From: Acanthosepion pharaonis
Lineage: Eukaryota; Mollusca; Cephalopoda; Sepiida; Sepiidae
Assembly (NCBI GenBank): GCA_903632075.3
Contig: CAHIKZ030005576.1
Location: 2,752,001-2,816,000 of the forward strand
Direction: 5' to 3'
DNA: 64,000 bases
Below the pieces are notes generated by a model. The model saw only the letters and a program-made list of their open reading frames with translations, searched no databases and was not told where the DNA came from. Of this stretch, positions 55,560 to 64,000 are shown one piece after another. Each line of letters opens with the position of its first letter. The first letter of the stretch is position 1. The translations under genes were made by a program, and so were the position numbers.

Positions 55560-56510
55560 TTTATGTACGTCTCCCTTCAGGGCGTAGGCGTTCATGGCAC
55601 TCCACTTTCTCCTATCCCTTGTAGTTTTCAATAAGTTTTGTCTTTTTGCTACTACTCCCAGTTCCTCTTCTGCCATCCAGTTGCTTAAGCTCGCGAGCTA
55701 TGTCACCCGTTACTTTCTCTTGTCCCGCTTTCCGTGTATTCGCCCTGTGAGTATCAGATTTTCTAAGCCTTCATTTCTCATTACTTGTCCCAGAAATTTC
55801 AGCTGCCTCTTCCTGATGTTAAGTATGTTTCCTCTTTGTTTGCATTCTCTCTCGTTGCTTGCATGCTCGGTCCATGGTATCCTTAGCATCCTTCTGTAGA
55901 ACCATACCTCTGTTGCCTTGAGTCTCTTCTTCATCTTTGAGGAGATTGTCCAGAATTCGCTGCCATACAGGAGGACAGACGTCACATAGTAGTTCAGTAC
56001 TCTTTTCTTTGTCACAGACGAAATCCACTTGTCTCGTAATACTCTGCCTAGCTTTTGAAATGCGTCTTTGGCCATCTCAATACGTTTTCGGATCTCAGCG
56101 TCGCACTTATCGTTCTCTGTCAGAATACTTCCCAGATATTTATTTTTCCACACCTGTTTGATTTTAGTGTCCCTGACCTGCAAATCGCATTTCGGACTCG
56201 TCTTTTTACTGATGACCATGCATTCTGTCTTCTTGTAGTTTAGTCCTTTCTTCTCGCTCGCCTTTGCTACCTTCGGTAGGAGGTTTTGTTTGTTTCCATT
56301 CCATATCTGTTATCAACACTGCGTCATCTGCATATCTTGTGTTGCTAAGATTGTGGCCGCCAATAATGAATCCTGGTAGGATTTCCAGTTCTCTCAGAAT
56401 TACCTCGCTGTATAGGTTGAATAAGTCTGGTGAGAAGACACACCCTTGTTTTACGCCCCTAATGCGATAATTCTTGGAATATTTCTCCCACGAGTCTATC
56501 TCACTCGACT
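55560..56510 (-). mobile_element. RTE-type LINE, RT palm to 3' end
   Basis: Best RTE copy. From its 5' side (high coordinates) the minus strand encodes IRGVKQGCVFSPDLFNLYSE, then RYADDAVLI with the catalytic YADD at 56321-56335. A stop and frame changes follow. The frame 56219-55710 (169 codons) then includes MVISKKTSPKCDLQVRD, NYYVTSVLLYGSEFWTISSK and QLKFLGQVMRNEGLENLIL. The 3' terminus CCTGAAGGGAGACGTAC is at ~55575. 5'-truncated within the RT; not functional. Confidence 0.9.
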
Positions 56511-57140
56511 ACATGAACATGTCTATCTCGACTACTACTTTTTGCTATACCCCGAACGAACTCGCAGTCTCTCACATAACTGATATACGATACCTCGGAA
56601 CGGGCAAATGTCTAACCTTGTAAATCAGGGGAAAATATACACTCTTTTACTTATCCCAACCATATCTTATCACAATTTATTTATTTTTCCTTTATATTCT
56701 TTTTTCTTGTTAACGATAAATCCGCCATTACAGGTTTTTGACACTGTTTCGTCAGGCTTTTAAGTCGAAGTCAGATTAATTCAGACATCTTAATTAATAA
56801 TACTTAATGATACTTATTAAAGAAGGTATTTTATAAGTACCTTCTTTAATTAATATCATTAATTAAGATTCTTTATTAAGATTATTAATTAACATATTAT
56901 CGGAGTCAGTTTATTCACAGTTGGGCATTTTATGAGTGTCGTCTTTGGGAATTATTAAGATTTTGTAAATAAAATTATTAATTAAAATTTCATGTAATAA
57001 AATTATTAATGAAACCAAATTAGTTATATAAACTCAGTCCATTTAATAAGTACTTCCTTTAATAATTATTATTAATTAAGATGATGAATTATTATCTATT
57101 AATAAAATGCAAGCAGGGGGGGGTCACAAAATAATGGGGT
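56511..57140. other. Unassigned, hairpin-rich TTAAT sequence
   Basis: A perfect-stem hairpin TTAAAGAAGGTA...TACCTTCTTTAA sits at ~56817-56850. Degenerate ATTATTAATTAA units continue to 57090. Confidence 0.6.
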
Positions 57141-57255
57141 GGTGTAAATGAGATGTTAAGAGTGGGGAGCTAAATTAGCTGTTAAGATTAGAGATGGGGC
57201 TGAATCAGATGCTAAAAGGGAGGGGGTGTTAAATAAGATGTTAAGTCGTAAAGAT
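57141..57255. repeat. Degenerate ~28-bp tandem repeat
   Basis: Four imperfect units around GAGATGTTAAGAG / AGCTGTTAAG / AGATGCTAAAAG / AGATGTTAAG with G-rich spacers. Confidence 0.6.
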
Positions 57256-57988
57256 TCCTGATGCAATATATTTCATCTGATCCTTTTCTTAAAAATGACC
57301 CTTTTTGTTTTCTTTTAGATGACAACCTGACAATCCTAAACTGGAATTATTCAAAATGATTTAACTGGGGGACAATGAGATGATACGAATAACGACTGCA
57401 TTAGCAGAGTCCATTATATTGTTGCAAAGTTCAACTAAAATACATTTAAAACAAAATTTTATTCTGGAGCTGTCTATTTTTGTACTTTCATCAACGAAAG
57501 TAAAATCTAATAATAAATTCCATTAAGAGATTTATAACTTTTCAAGATATATAAATAAAAGATATATATAATATATATAACAACATATATCATTCTGTCT
57601 TGAAATATTCTCTAATTGATAAGTATTTGTCTTTGATTTTGATGTTAGAGTTCTTAGAGACAGCTTGGTTGGAGACATGCTGTTGCTTTGTTGTGTCTTT
57701 GTATGTATTCTGTTTTGGGCAATTCTGAGCATCCAGAGACAAGATGGTCTATTGTTTCTTTTTATTTGTTGCATATTTTGCACATTGAGTTGGTTTATCT
57801 CTCATATGTTGTCTCAGTAATAATTAGTCTGTAGGAAAATGAAATCAAACCAAAAAATAAAATAATAATACTAAATAAAAAAAATGTAAAATAAATTTCC
57901 CAAGATGCAAATTATAAAGAAACCGGAAAAGGTTTGTGGTCACATGTGCGATTTTATGATCCCACTTCTGGAAAGGACAGAGTCTTTC
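57256..57988. other. Unassigned spacer
   Basis: No feature recognised. The minus-strand frame 57532-57783 has no recognisable motif. Confidence 0.5.
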
Positions 57989-58371
57989 TGATGTAATGAA
58001 TATGCATACACCTAGGTACCCCTTCACAGTAATATGATTGGCTGGTGTCAGCCATAAATACAGACTGATGTGGAAGTACATGGAGGACATGCCATCCCAG
58101 TTCAGTGCAAGGCTGACTTGAGCTTGACCATCTTTACCCGCTCTTATCCTTACTTCCCATTAATTATTTCTGAAACAAAAAAGAAAACGGATATTAAACT
58201 TTATTTCAATACAGGGAACATAAAAGAAATAAGCACCCGTAGCAGAAACTCAAGCTTTTTCTACGCTCCTTTTATCTTTCTTTATATATTGAACACGCAC
58301 CTTCATCTAAAAAAAAAATACACAAAAAACCCACAAGCTTGTTAACATCTACACTGTTTATTTTTTCTTTT

Positions 58372-58625
58372 GTTAATCATTTCAATCTAAGCCATTGCCA
58401 CTAAGACGCAAGGGTTACTGGGAGTGAAAGAGAATGAGAAGACTTTAGATGAGGAGAAAGGAAAAATAAAAGGACATGATTCAGGATGACAGAAGATGGC
58501 AATTAGTGTTGCCTTTAAATCTTTGAAGATTCTGGGTAGCAGGAAAACAGGAAACTGGAAGAAAATTCCACAGGTGAAAAGTGCGAATAAAGAAACAATT
58601 AAAATAGAATTTATTTAAGCAACAG
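58372..58625 (-). mobile_element. CR1/Jockey-type LINE 3' terminus
   Basis: Read on plus, GCCACTAAGACGCAAGGGTT is the complement of the family tail. Homology runs to the SRLWNxLP-like region at ~58600, then stops. Confidence 0.8.
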
Positions 58626-59001
58626 TAATAAACCCTTGATCCTCCTGCTGTAAAGATTTATCGTCTTGAAAGCTAAACAAACCCCACCACAAAAATTCGT
58701 AGAAATTGTGTATTTAAAATACATATTTTTTTTCGCTTTCGCTTGGACTAATTTTCTGTAATGAGACTTACAGACATTTTCCGCATAGATTTGTATAAAA
58801 AGTTTTAGATTGTAATCATTACAATTTAAAACCTTACAATGTTTAGGAAAATAAAATAGGTAAATAAAGTTTTATTATTGATTTGGGATATGTCCCGAAA
58901 AGGGATATATTTGTTCGAAGTAGCAAAGTGGTTTTGGACTACTGTAACCGAGTAGGACAATCTAGCAGGTAACCGTAATGGACTGGTCCTCGTCGTAGTG
59001 G

Positions 59002-59068
59002 TAGGCAATAGGCGTAGGCAATAGGCGAAGACTATAGGCGTAGCCAATAGGCGTAGCCAATAGGCGTC
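59002..59068. repeat. 15-bp tandem repeat
   Basis: About four units of AGCCAATAGGCGT / AGGCAATAGGCGT immediately inside the right inverted arm. Confidence 0.85.
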
Positions 59069-59165
59069 GTCCTCGTACCTCCACATCAGTCTGTATTTAT
59101 GGTTGACACCAGCCAATCATATTACTGTGAAGGGGAACCAAGGTGTATGCATATTCATTACATCA

Positions 59166-59837
59166 ATTTGTAAATTTAATGGTAGTAATTTCAGACAAAT
59201 GATACAGCTTAGTTCAATAGTATTGTCATAGGCTGAGGCCAACAGAACACATTTAATCTTCTGTTTAGATTTCAGCTCCAACAAAAGGGCTGGGGTTGAA
59301 GCTCTTCAGCCGTCCACTCCGTAATTGAAATCATTAAGTTAAATCAAAACTTGTTCCTTTCAAGTTGGACCTATCTATGAGTAACTTATTTAGTATGATA
59401 GTATGACAGCAAAGGCTCTGACATTTTAAAATGTAATTGTGGGACTGTGATCTTTTCATTAACCTTTATCACTCTGTATGTAACTTCATTTACTGTACAA
59501 AATATTATCCTGCTACGGAAGGTGAATCTAATCCCTGAGCAATAGTGTGTTTAAATTTCATAGTTGTGTTGGCATATCCTGCTATGGCAACAGAAAGCAA
59601 CTTTGAGTGAAATTAACAATAAGGATACTGCAATTGAGTGGCCTTAAAAAAGAATACAGTGGAAAGAGAAGTAATATTAATAATGCAGTATGCTAAAGGT
59701 TAAATAATGTCTGAGTTGTGTTTTAAGATATTTTCATGCTCGGCACCTGAGAATGAATTATGTTCGTTTCCAACTCATCAGATCGTTGGGACTTTATTGT
59801 TTAATCAACTATGGAATTAACATTACTACTGACATTT
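59166..59837. other. Unassigned spacer
   Basis: No feature recognised. Confidence 0.5.
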
Positions 59838-60214
59838 GGTCCGCTCGTAAAAAAGGGGCCGTTTTCGAGAAATAATTTTTGTAGATTAGCATCCATTAAT
59901 AGACCTTCATCTACCCATAGCATTTGTCAGAATGGAAAAATATTGATTTTTATTCTTTTAGAAGAGGGATCCTGTTGATAATATAAATACAATGTAAAAT
60001 CAATTCCTGACTTTTTAAAGAGTTATCCGTACCTAGTTTTTATTTACTAAGGTCAAGTTTAAAACTGTGCTTACATCATTGATAAACTACGTACTATGAC
60101 GAATTAGAAAAAACGGGCAACATCAATAGTGGGCAGAGTATATAATATATATACAAAACTATACAAAAATTTTAAAACATTATTCCCTGTTTATTTTTTT
60201 TTTACAAGCGGACC
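59838..60214. mobile_element. 377-bp element with ~17-bp TIRs
   Basis: The left end GGTCCGCTCGTAAAAAA and the complement of the right end, GGTCCGCTTGTAAAAAA, differ at one position. The interior is non-coding and AT-rich. A clear target duplication is not visible, so the superfamily is unassigned. Confidence 0.7.
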
Positions 60215-61167
60215 AGTAGTGTTGACTGAATTGGGACAATTATTCTAGATACAAAATTGCTCGAAGTTTAGCTGTATATAGCGGAATAATTTTGATAAAG
60301 TTTAAGTATAGAAAAAATGAAGCAAAGATATTCTGACAATTATTATCGAAAAAAGAAAAAAACGTAGTAGGTCCTCTTAAGCGGACATCTTGTCGATCAA
60401 CGATTATCAAAGGATATCGTTGATTTTGGTTTCAGATTAGCCAATTGCGTCATGCTAACAAGATTAAGATGTCACCAGAAGATTTCGGCTTCCACAGTTA
60501 TCCAACATCCTATTGATAATCCTGCCTTTGCCAGCATTTATGTCAATCGAAGATCCTTCGAATTTTTAATGACATATTATAACCAGAAAATAATTTTATC
60601 TTTTCAGATTGGCTTACTATTTGTATTTCTCGTTTTCTTTTTCGGTGACAGTTAAGGATTACCTTTAGAACGTTTTTTATTAGTAGTAATTCGTTATTAT
60701 TAGTAATTTTGTTTTATTGTTTAATCTTTTAAATTTATTGACAACCATCTCTGAGAAGGGTGGTTATAATCTGTCGGATGTTTCATCTTGACAACCATCG
60801 TTGAAATATCACAAACTGGCTTCAGAAAAAAAATAGACATAAAAATATTTCCTGAATAATTATAAGATATCCACGTAGCTTCAACTAGCAGTTGGTTATC
60901 GAGTAATTCTACCTTTATACCTGTTATACCTGTTATGGGATAAAGCTCGCACACGGACATATTTTCCTTGTGTGATCTTTCATTACATCTATGATGCAAT
61001 ATCAACATCTATGTATACGGTAGAATCCTGGGACGAACTCTGCAATCATTTTTGCATATCACCTGAGGTCGGAGCGTAAAAAAAATCCCCTTTTTTCACT
61101 TTAACAATTCCTCATCTCTATTGTCATGTTACCTGTTATTAGTTTTATTTTAGTATGAAATAAGATA
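60215..61167. other. Unassigned spacer
   Basis: The frame 60452-60655 is hydrophobic at its C-terminus but has no recognisable motif. No gene supported. Confidence 0.5.
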
Positions 61168-61175
61168 CCCTAAAC

Positions 61176-61762
61176 CAGCGGTCCTCAAACCTTTTTCGCC
61201 ACGGGCCGGTATCTAGCAATTCTTCCACAGACCGGTTCGGGGAGGAGCCGGTGTTGGTGTCGGTTACGCCCTTGACAAAACAAAATAAACAAAAACCGTG
61301 ATAGCCAATAAAATGAAAAACATAAAAGAAAGTTTTTATTCTTTTTTTGCGACCCAGTACCAAATATTTCGCAGCCCGTTACGAAATAGTCCGCGGTGTT
61401 ACCAAATGGCCCACGGCCATATACCAAATGGTCCACGGCTTGGTACCAAATGGCCCACGGCCAGGTACTAAATGGCCCACGGCCCTATACCAAATGGTCC
61501 GCAGCACGGTACCAAATGGTCTGCGACTCGATACCAGATGGTCGCGGCCTGGTACCAAATGGTCCAAGGCTCGGTACCAAATGGCCCACGACCCGGTACC
61601 AAATGGTCCGCAGCCCGGTACTAAATGGTCCGCGGCCTGCTACCAAATGGACCATGGCCCGGTACCAAATGGCCCACGACCCGGTACCAAATGGTCCGCG
61701 GCACGATATCAGATGGCCCACGACCCGGTACCGGTCTGCGGCCCGGTGGTTCGGAACCGCTG
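61176..61762. mobile_element. hAT-like MITE with internal 22-bp minisatellite
   Basis: The left end CAGCGGTCCTCAAACC and the inverted right end CAGCGGTTCCGAACCA are short hAT-style TIRs (CAG first). Flanking 8-bp sequences CCCTAAAC (61168-61175) and CCCTAGGC (61763-61770) match at 6 of 8, consistent with an old hAT target duplication. About 400 bp of the interior is a tandem array of the element's own CGGGCC-type sequence. No transposase. Confidence 0.8.
61360..61740. repeat. 22-bp minisatellite, about 16-17 units
   Basis: The unit is ACCAAATGGYCCRCGGCCCG plus two variable bases. Units differ mainly by C/T and A/G changes at CpG-like sites. It is entirely inside the hAT-like element. Confidence 0.96.
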
Positions 61763-61770
61763 CCCTAGGC

Positions 61771-62619
61771 GACACACTGTAGCAAGACCCTTTTATACTC
61801 GTCGACACTATAATTCCCACAACATGATTGAACGAAAAACAAATCCCGTAAGAGATAAGCTTTTTCTTTTTACGATAGTTATTTTCATCGTGTCTGAGCT
61901 TCATCCTATACTTGGGTGTTGTACCAGTAAGAAATCGGATAATGTTTTCCTTCGTCTTTACAAACTATATAAGCAGAGCTGCACTTTGTTTTGATGGTAT
62001 TATCCTTTCACGGAAGTCGACAACGGAACCCAGCGAAATTAAACGAGCTCTTCCGAAGTCAAGGGCACCGAGTCCTAGAACACGTCAACCAAAAATAACT
62101 GCATAAAAAATGATTTTAAAAAATACTTACTTGACAAGCAGACACGAACTGAATCCGGAGTGCTATGTTAATAATATTCATTGCTTTATAAAAAAAAAAA
62201 AAAAGAAAAAAGAAAAGAAAGTTAAGACAGATGCGAAAAAAATGACCCAAGTAACTAAAATAAAGTTTAAGGCCGATTGACTCCATCTGGAAAAGAACCT
62301 ATTCACCCCGTTGGCTTTTTTTAAAAAAACAAAACAACAAAAAAAAAAAACTGATCCAATATTCTTGTATGTCGGCCGTGTGGTTAAAGCCTAAAGCCAA
62401 GGCCAGTCTGAAGGGTGTAATGCGATCGTATTTGGGTTGATACTTTCGGCATTTCTTCTTGCTTATCCAGGCTAAGCAAAGAGAACTGTTTAGGTTTTTG
62501 ATTCATTATTTTACTGCGCAGTCTATTCTCTTTGTTTCACTTAACTTTTAACTTAAAAAAAAAATTAATCACATCGACATATCAAAATTAGTTTACTGCA
62601 TCAGCGAAATCTTCTTTTA
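61771..62619. other. Unassigned spacer
   Basis: A poly(A)-rich run at 62190-62220. A tRNA-Ser-like start GGCCGTGTGGTTAAAGCC (62373) has no matching 3' half. No gene. Confidence 0.5.
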
Positions 62620-62790
62620 CGTTGAAGATCATGGCTCTCTATAACTTCCTGATTTTTTCTTGGTTCTCTAATTAATTTTTAACCTTCTATTTCTTCTTTG
62701 TATAGTTGCCTTTCATGGTCCTCCACAACTTCACATCCTTTATAACTCTTAGCAATATTTGTCTTTTCACTATCAAGTCTAAAATCGAAA
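62620..62790 (-). mobile_element. Two nested RTE-type LINE 3' termini
   Basis: Minus-strand copies of the family 3' end occur at ~62625-62665 and ~62705-62780 (CTAAGAGTTATAAAGGATG, then GTTGTGGAGGACCATGA). The repeated terminus suggests one copy inserted next to or into another. Confidence 0.7.
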
Positions 62791-63017
62791 GTGTTCTGAT
62801 TTCTGCAGTAGGCTTATTTTTCTTGCATAATAAAATGTTACATGACTCCACACTACCTCAGTTTCAGGGATGGCACAAGGTCGCGCACTCGCACACATAA
62901 ACTCACACTCGTGCACGCGAATACTGATAGCTAATAATTGTAGCGGACGGACACAAGGAGTGACACCAAAAGCCATACGTAAGGTAATGCTGCTTAGAGA
63001 GGATGCATGCTTGATTT

Positions 63018-63019
<2 letters not shown>

Positions 63020-63116
<97 letters not shown>
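63020..63116. repeat. (CA)n then (TA)n microsatellite
   Basis: About 75 bp of CA followed by about 22 bp of TA. Longest CA array in the window. Confidence 0.98.
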
Positions 63117-63342
63117 TCTTGAGATACATTAATAAAATGAAACAGTAGAGGTCATCAATGATGTTATCCTGGCTTCATGATGTATTTCGGGTATTGCAAC
63201 ATCACATCCATTGTGCCGGGTACCCCGGCCTGTTAACAGACCACCTCTCCGCATAATTCGCTCCACGATGCAATTTTAAAAAAAAATTGTTATATCAGGA
63301 AGTAGATCTTACTTTTATAATGGTATCTAGATTTGCATTAGC

Positions 63343-63344
<2 letters not shown>

Positions 63345-63399
<55 letters not shown>
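63345..63399. repeat. (TA)n microsatellite
   Basis: About 55 bp of TA leading into the repeat below. Confidence 0.97.
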
Positions 63400-63401
<2 letters not shown>

Positions 63402-63800
63402 AAGAGTGCTCAATACAGAGTAGAGCAAATATAATTATTTATTCGAAAATTATAACATAAATATGTTATAAAATCACTACAAAAATAGTCATTTTGTTTC
63501 AACACTTCTGGTGTTTTATCAAGTGATGATGTTGAATATAGAATATTTGAGGTGATTTTATAATATATTTATGTGATAATTTTCGAATAAATAATTATAT
63601 ATATACAAGTATATAATTGGTGTATACGGAATGAATTCCAATAACCAACAATTACTATTCTTAAAAGAGTGCTCAATACAAAGTAGAGCAGATATAATTA
63701 TTTATTTAAAAAATTTATAACATAAATATATTATAAAATCACTACAAAAATAGCCATTTTGTTTCAACACTTCCGGTGTCTTATCAAGTGATGATGTTGA
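63400..63800 (+). repeat. Direct pair of TA-associated repeats
   Basis: AAAAGAGTGCTCAATACAGA (63402) and AAAAGAGTGCTCAATACAAA (63664) start two copies of about 140 bp with the same order: GCTC-hairpin module, TATAATTATTTAT, CACTACAAAAATAG, GTTTCAACACTTC. The first copy also forms a 47-bp-arm inverted repeat (63431-63477 with 63552-63600). Confidence 0.92.
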
Positions 63801-64000
63801 ATGCAAAACAAATGATTTTAAAAGTTTCAAATTAATTAACGACCCTTCACAAGGAGAAAACGTTGTTCCAAAAGCTAGAATGACCAATCAAAATACAAGT
63901 ATAGGAAAATTCAAAAAGTCTGACAACGAAGTCATGTTATAATAGCTATTCAGATCTTTAAAATACGGGTAATATTAAAAAAAAGAATTTATTCTAACCA
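63801..64000. other. Unassigned end of window
   Basis: No feature recognised. Confidence 0.5.

Larger units (their letters stand above)
57989..59165. mobile_element. 1.18-kb foldback-like element with ~95-bp inverted ends
   Basis: Left arm 57989-58085 and right arm 59070-59165 are about 90 percent complementary (TGATGTAATGAATATGCATA at both outer ends). The interior includes a minus-strand CR1 3' end (58372-58625) and unassigned AT-rich sequence. The right arm is preceded by a short 15-bp tandem array. No transposase. Confidence 0.85.

Noticed and set aside
55710..56219. 169-codon frame as a host protein
   Set aside because: It is the RTE LINE C-terminal region. A near-identical protein is encoded at 34.9-35.4 kb.
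61347..61994. 215-codon open frame, the longest in the window
   Set aside because: It is a by-product of the 22-bp minisatellite. 22 bp is not a multiple of three, so three units give a 22-residue repeat that stays open in several frames on both strands.
62373..62450. tRNA-Ser-like start
   Set aside because: No T-arm or acceptor partner follows at a suitable distance.

Overview
The window is AT-rich, intron-scale or intergenic animal DNA. It holds no credible intact host gene. It is packed with long (TA)n, (CA)n, (TAA)n and (GATA)n microsatellites, decayed non-LTR retrotransposons, Tc1/mariner relics, tRNA- and 5S-derived SINEs, and foldback or MITE-like inverted repeats. The mix of several LINE clades, tRNA-headed SINEs with repeated body modules, and very long TA arrays suggests a repeat-rich invertebrate, most likely a cephalopod such as an octopus. 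That assignment is an inference from repeat style; no host gene confirms it.

Layout. At 1-8.3 kb there is a possible LTR fragment, a CR1/Jockey-type LINE 3' end, tRNA-derived SINEs, and two copies of one unknown repeat in opposite orientation (3.6-3.99 and 7.55-8.24 kb). At 8.5-11.6 kb there is a pile-up of truncated copies of one LINE (CCH-type finger plus a restriction-endonuclease-like C-terminus), whose 3' ends run into (TAA)n or related tails. A 5S-like sequence and a tRNA-like sequence lie side by side at 11.9-12.3 kb. At 13-27 kb there are SINEs, a mariner fragment, a CR1 LINE split by a MITE with a TA target duplication (18.49-18.83 kb), a probable solo LTR (20.34-21.52 kb), a run of hairpins and TA arrays, and a one-stop open frame at 22.46-23.08 kb. 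At 28-34 kb there are two local segmental duplications, a 226-bp-arm inverted repeat and a degenerate minisatellite mixed with tRNA-like segments.

At 34.8-35.6 kb there is an RTE-clade LINE tail. At 36-49 kb there are hairpin-flanked TA arrays, several CR1 3' ends, two mariner relics (42.4 and 46.7 kb) and a third LINE type (47.8-48.2 kb). At 51-57 kb there is a SINE, a tandem pair of 5S-derived units, a 35-bp minisatellite and the best RTE copy, with a YADD catalytic motif. At 58-64 kb there is a 1.2-kb element with about 95-bp inverted ends, a 377-bp TIR element, a hAT-like MITE whose interior has expanded into a 22-bp minisatellite, and a direct pair of TA-associated repeats.

Nothing here works as an operon or pathway. 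The interactions are between mobile elements: nested insertion, LINE 3' tails seeding microsatellites, and TA arrays sitting at the borders of TA-targeting or foldback elements. No previously undescribed functional system was found. The most distinctive signals are a recurrent CTGAWGA-hairpin-GAAA motif, a shared GCTC-hairpin module beside TA arrays, and the hAT-to-minisatellite conversion.
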